Positions 17,244 to 26,517 of a DNA stretch of 64,000 nt are shown in pieces (position 1 is the first letter of the stretch; each line of letters opens with the position of its first letter). Under the pieces are notes generated by a model, which saw only the letters and a list, made by a program, of their open reading frames with translations, was not told the origin of the DNA and ran no database searches. Made by a program: the position numbers and the translations under genes. This stretch comes from NBLH01 sp050296515 (GTDB lineage: Bacteria; Bacteroidota; Bacteroidia; Bacteroidales; NBLH01): assembly GCA_050296515.1 (NCBI GenBank), contig JBNKRJ010000023.1:74783-138782 (forward strand). The letters run 5' to 3'.

Positions 17244-18575
17244 ATGCTAAAAACATTTGCAAAAGGTGGTGTTCATCCACCAGAGAACAAATTATCAGCA
17301 GAACAGGCTATTGAAGTATTACCTGTTCCTAAAACAGTAACAATTCCTATTTCGCAGCACATTGGTGCCCCTGCTACAGTAGTTGTGAAGAAGAACGATG
17401 AAGTGAAAGTAGGCCAGGTTATTGCAAAAAGCTCTGGTTTTGTTTCAGCAAACATCCATTCTTCTGTTTCAGGCAAGGTAACTAAAGTTGATTCCATTAT
17501 GGACAGCAGTGGTTATCGAAGACAATCTGTAGTTATTCAGGTTGAGGGCGATGAATGGGAAGAATCAATCATTAAAGATGGTGGTGTAAAACGGGATTTT
17601 GATTTTACCTCTGAGGAAATCATTCGAAAGGTAGGAGAAGCAGGAATCGTTGGTTTAGGCGGGGCCACCTTCCCATCGCAGGTAAAGCTTTCGGTGCCAA
17701 AAGGAATGACAGCAGAAGTCCTTATCATTAACGGAGTTGAATGCGAACCTTATCTTACTTCAGATCATCGATTAATGCTTGAAAAAGCAGAAGAAATGCT
17801 GGTAGGCGTTAAGATTTTGATGAAAGCGTTAAAAGTAGAAAAGGCAATTATTGGCATTGAGAACAATAAAAAAGATGCTATTGAACTTTTGGAAAAGGTA
17901 TCAAAAGAGTTTGATGGTATTGCGGTTCAGGCATTGAAAGTAATGTATCCGCAAGGTGGTGAAAAACAGTTGATTAAAGCATTAATTAACAGAGAGGTTC
18001 CTTCTGGTGGATTGCCAATTGCAGTTGGTGCTGTTGTGCATAATGTAGGTACTGCCTTTGCTGTTTACGAAGCGGTTCAAAAAAATAAACCATTGTTTGA
18101 AAGGGTTGTAACCGTAACAGGTAAATCTGTAAAAAAACCTGCAAACTTTATGGTCAGAATAGGAACTTCTGTCAATGAGTTAATTGAAGCAGCAGGAGGT
18201 TTACCTGAAGATACAGGAAAAGTAATAAGTGGTGGACCAATGATGGGGAAAGCTTTAAATACTACTGATGTTCCTGTTACAAAAGGTACATCCGGTATTT
18301 TAATTCTTCCTGAAGGAGAATCTCGTCGTGGAAAAGTAATGGATTGTATCCGTTGTTCTAAGTGTGTTGGTGTATGTCCAATGGGATTAGAGCCTTATCT
18401 TTTAATGCCGCTTGTTGAAAAGGCAATTTACGACAGAGCTGAAAAAGAGAAAGTAATGGATTGTATTGAGTGTGGTTCGTGTAGTTACACATGTCCTTCA
18501 TTCAGGCCGCTTTTAGATTATATCAGATTAGGGAAAGCTGAAGTGGGTAAAATAATTAGATCCAGAAAGGCGTAA
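17244..18575 (+). CDS. rnfC: Electron transport complex subunit RnfC
   Basis: 443 residues, the NADH/FMN-binding peripheral subunit. Visible are the N-terminal KTFAKGGVHPPENK signature, the flavin/NADH-binding GEAGIVGLGGATFPSQVK and NGVECEPYLTSDHRLM segments, a SLBB-like domain, and two C-terminal [4Fe-4S] motifs (CIRCSKCVGVCPMGLEP about 368-384 and CIECGSCSYTCP about 407-418). The length is compact; it lacks the long Ala-rich tail seen in enterobacterial RnfC. Co-oriented with rnfB and rnfD. Confidence 0.95.
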   Translation: MLKTFAKGGVHPPENKLSAEQAIEVLPVPKTVTIPISQHIGAPATVVVKKNDEVKVGQVIAKSSGFVSANIHSSVSGKVTKVDSIMDSSGYRRQSVVIQVEGDEWEESIIKDGGVKRDFDFTSEEIIRKVGEAGIVGLGGATFPSQVKLSVPKGMTAEVLIINGVECEPYLTSDHRLMLEKAEEMLVGVKILMKALKVEKAIIGIENNKKDAIELLEKVSKEFDGIAVQALKVMYPQGGEKQLIKALINREVPSGGLPIAVGAVVHNVGTAFAVYEAVQKNKPLFERVVTVTGKSVKKPANFMVRIGTSVNELIEAAGGLPEDTGKVISGGPMMGKALNTTDVPVTKGTSGILILPEGESRRGKVMDCIRCSKCVGVCPMGLEPYLLMPLVEKAIYDRAEKEKVMDCIECGSCSYTCPSFRPLLDYIRLGKAEVGKIIRSRKA

Positions 18576-18629
18576 GCTGTAAAAATATAACTCAAACCTT
18601 ATTAAGAACTGTTTAATAAATATCTGTAA

Positions 18630-19631
18630 ATGAGTAAATTATTAACTGTTGCACATTCACCACATAATTATGGGAAAGACACCATAAAATCGTTAATGTA
18701 TGGGGTGATAATTGCACTTATCCCAACGTTAGCAGTGTCTGTCTATTTTTTTGGATTAGGTACATTGATTGTTACATTAACCGCCGTTGCTTCGGCAATG
18801 ATTTTCGAATATTTAATTAGCAAATTTTTATTAAAAAAGGAACCAACGTTAGCGGATGGTTCAGCCATCATAACAGGATTGCTATTGGCTTTTAACGTTC
18901 CATCGAATCTTCCAATTGGAATTATTATTATTGGAGCATTAGTAGCTATAGGAATTGGGAAAATGACATTTGGAGGCTTAGGAAATAACCCGTTTAACCC
19001 CGCACTTGTCGGACGTGTATTCTTATTAGTTTCATTTCCGGTTCCGATGACTAGCTGGCCGGTGCCAATTGCATCAAGAATGAGCTATCTGGATGCAATG
19101 ACTGGAGCAACTCCTCTTGGTGTTATGAAAGAAGGGCTTAAAAATGGCGAGCAAATATCTACATTGATGGAGCAAATTCCTTCGCATATGCAGCTTTTTA
19201 TTGGTAACATGGGAGGTTCGCTTGGTGAAGTTGCTGGAGTAGCATTGGTTCTTGGGTTTGTTTATATGCTTATTAAAAAGGTGATTACCTGGCATATACC
19301 GGTTTCAATTGTTGGAACAATAGCAATATTCACTGGTATTTTGTGGTTGGTTGATCCTACAAAAAATGCCGATCCATTGTTTCATATTCTAACTGGAGGT
19401 GTTCTTCTGGGGGCAATATTTATGGCAACCGATTATGTTTCCTCGCCAATGAGTACTAAAGGGCAATTGATATTTGGTGTGGGTATTGGAATATTGACTG
19501 TTTTAATTCGTGTGGCTGGAGCATATCCGGAAGGTGTTTCATTTGCAATTTTAATTATGAATGCCTTTGTTCCATTAATTAATATGTATTTTAAACCTAA
19601 ACGATTTGGGGAGGTTGTTAAAAATGGCTAG
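18630..19631 (+). CDS. rnfD: Electron transport complex subunit RnfD
   Basis: 333 residues, polytopic membrane subunit. The covalent FMN-attachment motif DAMTGATPLG is present, with T161 as the expected flavinylated residue. GKMTFGGLGNNPFNPALVGR is a family hallmark. Its stop codon overlaps the rnfG start (ATGGCTAG, 19624-19631), so the two are translationally coupled. It forms part of the ion-translocating core. Confidence 0.95.
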   Translation: MSKLLTVAHSPHNYGKDTIKSLMYGVIIALIPTLAVSVYFFGLGTLIVTLTAVASAMIFEYLISKFLLKKEPTLADGSAIITGLLLAFNVPSNLPIGIIIIGALVAIGIGKMTFGGLGNNPFNPALVGRVFLLVSFPVPMTSWPVPIASRMSYLDAMTGATPLGVMKEGLKNGEQISTLMEQIPSHMQLFIGNMGGSLGEVAGVALVLGFVYMLIKKVITWHIPVSIVGTIAIFTGILWLVDPTKNADPLFHILTGGVLLGAIFMATDYVSSPMSTKGQLIFGVGIGILTVLIRVAGAYPEGVSFAILIMNAFVPLINMYFKPKRFGEVVKNG

Positions 19632-20211
19632 TAAAACAGAATCAACATTACAAAATATGGTCCTGGCACTTTTTATTGTTGCTTTAATTTCTGCAACATC
19701 GCTGGGTTACATTTATGAGTTAACAAAAGGGCCAATTGATCAGGCTAAATTGCAAAAGAAACTTGCTGCTATACAGGTAGTTGTGCCTGCGTTTACGAAC
19801 GATCCTAACAAAGATATGTTCATGCTTGCAAGTGATGTTGAAGGCGATAGCCTTGAGTGTTATCCTGCCTATAATAATGATCAACTTGTTGGAACTGCTG
19901 TAAAAACTTTTAGTGATAAAGGGTTTTCAAAGCGTATTTATATTATGGTAGGATTTTTACCTGATGGAACAATTAAGAATATACAGGTGCTTGACCATGG
20001 TGAAACTCCAGGTTTGGGAGATAAGATGTCGAAAAAGAAATCGACTTGGAGCGAGCAGTTTAACGACAAAAATCCTGGTAGTTTTAAGCTAAAGGTAAAA
20101 AAGGATGGTGGTGATGTGGATGCAATTACAGCTGCAACTATCTCATCAAGAGCATTTACCGAAGCAGTAGACAGGGCTTATAAAGCGTTAATGGCAAATA
20201 GTAAGAATTAA
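19624..20211 (+). CDS. rnfG: Electron transport complex subunit RnfG
   Basis: 195 residues from the ATG at 19624, which has a strong GGGGAGG about 10 bases upstream; an in-frame TTG at 19606 lacks such a site. One N-terminal membrane helix precedes an FMN-binding periplasmic domain (LDHGETPGLGDKM). The flavin motif reads DAITAATISS (D166, acceptor T172), with Ala where Gly is more usual in the S/T-G-A-T motif; the essential Asp and Thr are kept, so flavinylation by an ApbE-like enzyme is still expected. Confidence 0.93.
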   Translation: MASKTESTLQNMVLALFIVALISATSLGYIYELTKGPIDQAKLQKKLAAIQVVVPAFTNDPNKDMFMLASDVEGDSLECYPAYNNDQLVGTAVKTFSDKGFSKRIYIMVGFLPDGTIKNIQVLDHGETPGLGDKMSKKKSTWSEQFNDKNPGSFKLKVKKDGGDVDAITAATISSRAFTEAVDRAYKALMANSKN

Positions 20212-20271
20212 TTAAAAAAATAAGTTTAAAGATAAAATAGATGATTGTGATTAAATCCCGATGAGTGATTT

Positions 20272-20304
20272 AATCTAGAATCTATAATCTAATATCTAAA
20301 ATCT
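20272..20304 (+). repeat. Short direct repeats (AATCTA-like) ahead of rnfE
   Basis: About four near-copies of AATCTA/AATCT in 33 bases immediately before the rnfE ATG at 20311. This is low-complexity spacer sequence within the operon; no known function. Confidence 0.4.
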
Positions 20305-20310
20305 GGTTTC

Positions 20311-20898
20311 ATGAATCGATTACAAATATTCACCCGAGGGTTTTTAAAGGAAAATGCTGTTTTTGTGCTGATTTTAGGGATGTGTCCTACCTTAGGAACT
20401 ACTACTTCGGCGATTAATGGACTTGCAATGGGTTTAGCAACCACTTTTGTGCTGGTAATGTCTAACATTGTGGTTTCATTAATCAAAAGTTTTATTCCTG
20501 ATAAGGTTCGTATTCCTGCCTTTATTGTGATTATAGCAACCTTTGTTACAATTGTTGAGTTAACCATGCAGGCTTTTGTTCCTGATTTATTTGATGTATT
20601 AGGATTATTTATTCCACTTATTGTTGTAAACTGTTTAATTCTTGGACGTGCTGAGGCTTTTGCTTCAAAAAACAATGTACTTGATTCAGTTATTGACGGC
20701 TTAGGAATGGGATTGGGCTTTGCAATGGCTCTGACTATACTGGGTGCAATACGTGAGGTAATTGGTAGTGGTGCGTTATTTGGCTTTAAATTTATGAGTG
20801 GAGATGGAATGTTGGCTTTTGTGTTAGCTCCTGGTGCGTTCATAGTGCTAGGTTACTTAATTGCTCTTGTACAAAAAGCAAATAAAAAAAATGCCTAA
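20311..20898 (+). CDS. rnfE: Electron transport complex subunit RnfE
   Basis: 195 residues with six predicted membrane helices. The N-terminal FTRGFLKENAVFVLILGMCP and the central GLFIPLIVVNCLILGRAEAFA are family signatures; the conserved Cys in LGMCP and VNCLI are the membrane cluster ligands shared with RnfA. A 99-bp spacer separates it from rnfG, the largest gap in the rnf operon. Confidence 0.95.
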   Translation: MNRLQIFTRGFLKENAVFVLILGMCPTLGTTTSAINGLAMGLATTFVLVMSNIVVSLIKSFIPDKVRIPAFIVIIATFVTIVELTMQAFVPDLFDVLGLFIPLIVVNCLILGRAEAFASKNNVLDSVIDGLGMGLGFAMALTILGAIREVIGSGALFGFKFMSGDGMLAFVLAPGAFIVLGYLIALVQKANKKNA

Positions 20899-20960
20899 GA
20901 GTTAGGTTCTAAATACTAAATTTGAAATAAAGATTAAGAATATAATTAACTAGATACATC

Positions 20961-21536
20961 ATGGAATATGTATATATAATAATAGGGGCAATTTTTGTAA
21001 ACAACGTCGTACTATCTAAATTTCTAGGCGTCTGTCCATTTATTGGAGTTTCAAAAAAGGTTGATACAGCGGTTGGTATGACTGGTGCCGTTACATTTGT
21101 TATGGTTATTGCCACAATGGTAACTTATCTGATACAAAAGTTCGTTCTTGTAAAATATGGTATACAGTACATGCAGACAATTACTTTTATATTGGTGATT
21201 GCTTCATTGGTTCAGTTAGTTGAAATTATATTAAAAAAAGTGAGCCCTGCATTATTCCAGGCTTTAGGTATTTTCTTGCCACTGATAACTACCAACTGTG
21301 CTGTGCTTGGTGTAGCTATTTTAGCAGTAGGAAATAAAGATTTTGGCTTATTAGAAAGTGTTGTGTTTGCCCTGGCAAATGCTCTTGGGTTTGGCTTGGC
21401 TCTTATTGTTTTCTCAGGAATCAGAGAGCATATGGAATTATCAAATATTCCTAAAGGAATGAAAGGTGTTCCAATTGCATTTGTTGTAGCAGGTATTTTG
21501 GCACTTGCTTTTATGGGATTTACTGGATTAGCTTAA
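20961..21536 (+). CDS. rnfA: Electron transport complex subunit RnfA
   Basis: 191 residues, six membrane helices, homologous and inversely oriented in the membrane to RnfE. Signatures: FVNNVVLSKFLGVCPFIGVS and ALGIFLPLITTNCAVLGVAIL, containing the two conserved Cys. It is last in the operon and is followed by a clear terminator at 21561-21589, so the Rnf set rnfBCDGEA is complete. Confidence 0.96.
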   Translation: MEYVYIIIGAIFVNNVVLSKFLGVCPFIGVSKKVDTAVGMTGAVTFVMVIATMVTYLIQKFVLVKYGIQYMQTITFILVIASLVQLVEIILKKVSPALFQALGIFLPLITTNCAVLGVAILAVGNKDFGLLESVVFALANALGFGLALIVFSGIREHMELSNIPKGMKGVPIAFVVAGILALAFMGFTGLA

Positions 21537-21560
21537 AAATAAAATATTTAACATATTTTG

Positions 21561-21589
21561 AGCCTGGCAATTTCTTGTCAGGCTTTTTT
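21561..21589 (+). terminator. Rho-independent terminator after rnfA
   Basis: AGCCTGGCAA pairs with TTGTCAGGCT (one G-U pair), followed by a run of six T. Confidence 0.85.
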
Positions 21590-21851
21590 ACATATTAGAT
21601 AGAAAAGGGGGCAATTGATATGAACTTATAACTAAAACTAATTTATCTCTGCATGTTGTATATTTTCACATTTTCGTCAATATTGGTGTTATTTTATTCG
21701 TTTTTTTATTGATAAGCTAAGAGATTATTCTGATTTTCACTTTATTTAGCTGATATTTATCATTTTTATTTGTATTGCACATCCCTTTTAATTATTTATT
21801 TTTGTTGTGAATTTGCATTATTAATACATCATTAAAAATCAAAATACAATC
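21590..21851. other. Intergenic region upstream of glyA
   Basis: AT-rich leader holding a promoter candidate at 21775-21804. I see no riboswitch-like structure or RNA gene in it. Confidence 0.5.
21775..21804 (+). promoter_or_regulatory. Putative glyA promoter
   Basis: TTG (21775-21777), a 19-base spacer and TATTTTTG (21797-21804) match the Bacteroidota consensus; the start would be near 21811, about 40 bases before the ATG. Confidence 0.5.
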
Positions 21852-23132
21852 ATGGAAAGAGATAATCTTGTATTCGAGTTAATTGAAAAAGAACATCAGC
21901 GTCAGTTACACGGTATAGAGTTAATTGCTTCTGAAAACTTTGTTAGTGAGCAAGTAATGGAAGCAATGGGATCATATTTAACAAACAAATATGCTGAAGG
22001 ATACCCTGGGAAGCGTTATTATGGTGGATGTCAGGTAGTTGATGAAGTAGAACAATTAGCAATTGATCGTTTGAAAGAATTATTTGGTGCAGAATGGGCA
22101 AATGTTCAACCTCATTCAGGTGCTCAGGCAAATGCTGCTGTGATGTTAGCTTGTATGAAACCTGGAGATACCTTTTTAGGCCTTAATCTTTCACATGGAG
22201 GGCACTTAACTCACGGTTCATTCGTTAATTTTTCAGGGATATTATACAATGCCATTTCTTACAACGTTAAAGAAGAAACAGGAAGGGTTGATTATGATGA
22301 AATGGAAGAACTTGCCCTCAAAGAAAAACCAAAAATGATTGTTGGAGGTGCTTCTGCTTATTCCAGAGACTGGGATTATGAAAGAATGCGCAAAATTGCC
22401 GACAAAGTGGGTGCTATTTTGATGTTTGATATTTCTCATCCTGCAGGTTTAATTGCTGCTGGCTTATTGAAAAATCCTCTTCCTTATGCTCATATTGTAA
22501 CAACAACTACCCATAAAACATTGCGAGGTCCTCGTGGTGGTGTAATTATGATGGGAAAAGACTTTGAAAATCCTTATGGAAAAACTACACCCAAAGGTGA
22601 AATTCGAATGATGTCTTCATTACTTGATTCTGCGGTTTTTCCAGGTACACAAGGTGGTCCATTAGAGCATGTGATTGCAGCTAAGGCTGTTGCATTTGGA
22701 GAAGCTTTAACTAATGAGTTTAAGGCATATCAGAAACAGGTTTTAAATAATGCTCAGGTAATGGCAAAAGCTTTTGTTGAGAAAGGATATAAAGTTATCT
22801 CTGGTGGAACAGACAACCACTCTATGTTAATTGATCTACGTACAAAAGCTCCTGAAATTACTGGAAAACAAGTTGAAAAGGCTTTGGAAAAAGCTGATAT
22901 TACCATTAATAAAAACATGGTTCCTTTTGATAGTAGATCTCCATTCCAAACTTCAGGGTTAAGAGTTGGAACTCCTGCGATAACTTCAAGAGGAGCAAAA
23001 GAAGATGAAATGGTGAAAATTGTTGATTTAATTGACAAAGTAATCATGAATATTGAAGATGAAAATGTAATTAATGAAGTAAGAACTACAGTGAACGAAA
23101 TGATGAAAGCATTTCCATTGACAACACACTAA
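21852..23132 (+). CDS. glyA: Serine hydroxymethyltransferase
   Basis: 426 residues, full length for bacterial SHMT. It converts serine and tetrahydrofolate to glycine and 5,10-methylene-THF using PLP. The PLP-lysine is K222 in the motif VTTTTHKTLRGPRGG; other signatures are GIELIASENFVS, NKYAEGYPGKRYYGGC and FDISHPAGL. Single-gene transcription unit with its own promoter and terminator. Confidence 0.97.
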   Translation: MERDNLVFELIEKEHQRQLHGIELIASENFVSEQVMEAMGSYLTNKYAEGYPGKRYYGGCQVVDEVEQLAIDRLKELFGAEWANVQPHSGAQANAAVMLACMKPGDTFLGLNLSHGGHLTHGSFVNFSGILYNAISYNVKEETGRVDYDEMEELALKEKPKMIVGGASAYSRDWDYERMRKIADKVGAILMFDISHPAGLIAAGLLKNPLPYAHIVTTTTHKTLRGPRGGVIMMGKDFENPYGKTTPKGEIRMMSSLLDSAVFPGTQGGPLEHVIAAKAVAFGEALTNEFKAYQKQVLNNAQVMAKAFVEKGYKVISGGTDNHSMLIDLRTKAPEITGKQVEKALEKADITINKNMVPFDSRSPFQTSGLRVGTPAITSRGAKEDEMVKIVDLIDKVIMNIEDENVINEVRTTVNEMMKAFPLTTH

Positions 23133-23158
23133 TTCTTTACAATTTATAATATTCTGAG

Positions 23159-23184
23159 AAAGTCGCCTAAAAGGCGACTTTTTG
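23159..23184. terminator. Terminator after glyA
   Basis: AAAGTCGCCT and AGGCGACTTT form a 10-bp stem with a very short loop, followed by T-rich sequence. Confidence 0.85.
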
Positions 23185-23377
23185 TTTTTACAGACATGTA
23201 ATTGCAGTTGTTAAATCATGTTAAACTTGTTAATTGTCATGCTTCAGTACATTTATTTAATATATTTTCGCAGCCTAGAAATCAATTAAGCCTCTAATAA
23301 TCAAACAAAGAACAACTATTTGTAACTAAAACTTAGCACTATCCCATCTTTTTTAGAGATTAATAAATTTAGTTTTT

Positions 23378-26300
23378 ATGAAAAAATCTTTATGGATTAT
23401 TGTTCTACATTTTATAATGTTCACTCAAGTTACTGTAGGACAAACTTTAATAAGTGGTACTGTACTGGATGAAAATGATGTTCCAGTTCCTGGTGCTAAT
23501 GTAACAGTAGTTGGTTTTCCTGATTCTGGGACAATTACCGATTTGAATGGTATGTATTCAGTTGAGGTTCCTGATGATGCTACAAGTCTTTTGTTTACCT
23601 ATATTGGGAAAATTCCACAAGAGGTTGAAATTGGGAATAAAAAATATATAGATATTAATTTTCAGGAAGATGATATTGATTTGAATGAAGTTGTAGTAGT
23701 CGCTTATGGTACTACAAAGAAATCATCATTTACAGGTTCGGTTAATGTTATAAAAGCTAAAAAGTTTGAGGCAACTCCTGAAATGTCTTTTGATAAAGCA
23801 TTGCAGGGTGATGCTCCTGGTATTCAGGTGATTAGTGCTTCAGGACAGATTGGTTCACAGGCAACTGTTAGGATTCGAGGTGTTGGCTCTTTAAATGCAA
23901 GTTCGTCTCCTCTTTATGTTGTTGACGGAGTTCCTATTGAATCAGGGAATCTTAGCGATATTGCTGATGATTACTATGGAACAAGTACAACTGTTCTTTC
24001 ATCAATAAACCCTGCTGATATTGAATCTGTTTCGGTGTTAAAGGACGCTGCTGCTTCTTCACTTTACGGCGCAAGGGCTGCTAATGGTGTTGTTATTATT
24101 ACTACCAAGAAAGGTGAGCCTGGAAAAACCAGATTTAAAGTAAGTGCTTCAGGTGGTTTTTCAACGCAGGCTACTGAACCCCATAAAGTATTAAGTGCAG
24201 ATCAATATTTCAAAAAATATTGGGATTATTATTATAAATATGCTAGCGATAATGATTATACACCTGCTGAATCGGCTTCTTTTGCAAATGAATATACCAC
24301 TTACATTCTTGGCGTTAACCCTTATAATAATGAGGAACCATTTGATGCAAATGGAAATCTGAGCCTTGGAACTCAACTAAATTACAATACTGATTGGAAG
24401 GATGTGATTTATCGAATTGGAAAGAGCCAAAACTATGATATAAGTGCTTTTGGTGGAAGTGAAAAAACATCATTTTATTTCTCTGGGGGTTACAAGAAAG
24501 CTGAAGGAATTCAGGAGTTTAATGATTTTGAAAGATTTTCGGGAAGGGTGAACTTAAGAAATCAGGTGACTGATTTTTTTGAATTCAATTTTAAAAGTGG
24601 TTTTACACATACTAATCAAAACATACCTCCCGGTAGTGGTGGTTTAGCAAACCCGGTAATATTTGCCAACGAAATTGCCAATATTTACCCATTGTATGAA
24701 AGAGATTCAGTTGGAAATATTCAATATGACAATGGGGGAAATCCACTTTACAATTATGACAACCCAATAATTCATGATTTTAATCCTATAGGTATTGGCG
24801 AAAAAGATATTTATAACGTATTAACAGGGCGACTTTTGTCTTCTTTTGGCGCTACACTAACTTTTTTAAAAGACTTTAGCATTCAAACAAACTTAGGCCT
24901 GGACTATATAAGTATGGACGAAACCAGGTTTTATAATCCTTATCATGGGAATGGTGCAAGTGTGAATGGGAGGAGTTCTAAATATGCAAAAAAAGATGTT
25001 ACATGGACTACAACAAACAGACTGGACTGGAAGAAATCCTTTTCAGATGTTCATTCAATTGCTATTCTTTTAGGTCAGGAGGCAAGTAAGTCTAAATACG
25101 ATTATTTAAGTACCGAGGCAGTTAACTTTCTGGATGATGATAATGCTAATTTAAGAGCTTCTGCAACTCCTAGTGGGACAGACTCATATTTTACCGAAAA
25201 AACATTTACTTCCTACTTTTCGCGTTTAAATTATGATTTTAAAAAAAAGTATTACCTCGATCTAAGTTACAGAAGGGATGCATCTTCAGTTTTTAGTTCA
25301 AAGTCAAAATGGGGTGATTTCTGGTCAGTTGGAGGTACGTGGCGGATTTCTGAAGAAAGCTTCTTGCAGAATATTGACTGGCTTTCTGATTTAAAAATAA
25401 GGGGAAGTTATGGTACATCAGGAAATGACAGAATAGGAAGGTATCCATACCAGGGATTGTATAGCTATGGGTATAATTACGAAGGAAACCCAGGTATGGT
25501 GTACTCCCAACTTGCAAATGAAGACTTGCACTGGGAAGCTAATGAGATATTTGATGTAGGTATAGAAGCAAGACTGTTTAAAGGCCTTGGAATAGAGGTG
25601 GATTATTATGACAGAAAGTCTGATGATCTAATTTTTAATACACCAATTTCAATGACATCAGGTTTTTCTGGTGTAATGGCAAATCTTGCTTCCATGCGTA
25701 ACTCTGGTTTTGAAGTATTGATAAATTCTGTTAATATTAGAAATGAAAGATTTAGTTGGACTACAGATTTCAATATCTCATTAAATAAAAACGAGATAAC
25801 ATCATTAAGTCAAGAGGAAGTCATTAATGAGGAGAAAAGGTGGAGAGTTGGAACTGATTTATTTCAGTTTTATATTCAGGATTATGCTGGGGTAGATCCT
25901 GAAGATGGCCAGCCTATGTGGTGGATGGATGTTGTTGATGCAAATGGTAATTCAACTGGTGAAAGAACAACAACCAAAAATTACCCTGAAGCAACCAGGT
26001 ATGAAAAAGGTTCAGCTTTGCCTCTGTTTTTTGGGGGCTTAACTAATTCGATTGAGTTTAAGGGGCTTACTTTCTCTTTCCTTATTTATTATAGTTATGG
26101 GGGAAAAATTTATGATTACACCTTGGCAACAATTTCTCATAGTGGTACTGAACCTGGTACACAGATGAGCACAGAAATGCTTAATTCTTGGACTCCAGAA
26201 AATACGAATACAGGGGTGCCTGTTTTTGATCCTCATTCAGCGTCTTATGGAACTGCCAGTTCAACAAGGTTCCTTTTTGATGGCTCATATGTTCGGTTAA

Positions 26301-26506
26301 AGAATATTGTTTTGTCGTATTCGGTACCAAATGAGTTTTTATCAAAAATCAGGCTTAGTTCAGCGAAGATTTATGTTCAAGGAGAAAATCTATTCACCTT
26401 TGCGAGTCATAAAGGACTCGGACCAGAAATTGGACTTTCAGGAACAGATTATAATGATGTTCCTAATTACAAGACAGTTACTTTTGGTATTAGTTTAGAA
26501 TTCTAA
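23378..26506 (+). CDS. SusC/RagA family TonB-linked outer membrane protein
   Basis: 1042 residues: signal peptide (about 1-22, VTVGQ), carboxypeptidase-regulatory-like domain (about 24-100; GTVLDENDVPVPGANVTV), TonB-dependent plug (about 110-240; ALQGDAPGIQVISASGQIGS, VRIRGVGSLN, LYVVDGVPIESG, VLKDAAASSLYGARAANG) and a beta-barrel ending in an aromatic-containing strand (FGISLEF). It imports oligosaccharides, peptides or similar nutrients with the SusD partner 11 bp downstream. No FecI/FecR sigma/anti-sigma pair or degradative enzyme is adjacent, so the substrate cannot be inferred. Confidence 0.95.
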   Translation: MKKSLWIIVLHFIMFTQVTVGQTLISGTVLDENDVPVPGANVTVVGFPDSGTITDLNGMYSVEVPDDATSLLFTYIGKIPQEVEIGNKKYIDINFQEDDIDLNEVVVVAYGTTKKSSFTGSVNVIKAKKFEATPEMSFDKALQGDAPGIQVISASGQIGSQATVRIRGVGSLNASSSPLYVVDGVPIESGNLSDIADDYYGTSTTVLSSINPADIESVSVLKDAAASSLYGARAANGVVIITTKKGEPGKTRFKVSASGGFSTQATEPHKVLSADQYFKKYWDYYYKYASDNDYTPAESASFANEYTTYILGVNPYNNEEPFDANGNLSLGTQLNYNTDWKDVIYRIGKSQNYDISAFGGSEKTSFYFSGGYKKAEGIQEFNDFERFSGRVNLRNQVTDFFEFNFKSGFTHTNQNIPPGSGGLANPVIFANEIANIYPLYERDSVGNIQYDNGGNPLYNYDNPIIHDFNPIGIGEKDIYNVLTGRLLSSFGATLTFLKDFSIQTNLGLDYISMDETRFYNPYHGNGASVNGRSSKYAKKDVTWTTTNRLDWKKSFSDVHSIAILLGQEASKSKYDYLSTEAVNFLDDDNANLRASATPSGTDSYFTEKTFTSYFSRLNYDFKKKYYLDLSYRRDASSVFSSKSKWGDFWSVGGTWRISEESFLQNIDWLSDLKIRGSYGTSGNDRIGRYPYQGLYSYGYNYEGNPGMVYSQLANEDLHWEANEIFDVGIEARLFKGLGIEVDYYDRKSDDLIFNTPISMTSGFSGVMANLASMRNSGFEVLINSVNIRNERFSWTTDFNISLNKNEITSLSQEEVINEEKRWRVGTDLFQFYIQDYAGVDPEDGQPMWWMDVVDANGNSTGERTTTKNYPEATRYEKGSALPLFFGGLTNSIEFKGLTFSFLIYYSYGGKIYDYTLATISHSGTEPGTQMSTEMLNSWTPENTNTGVPVFDPHSASYGTASSTRFLFDGSYVRLKNIVLSYSVPNEFLSKIRLSSAKIYVQGENLFTFASHKGLGPEIGLSGTDYNDVPNYKTVTFGISLEF

Positions 26507-26517
26507 AAAAATAAGTC

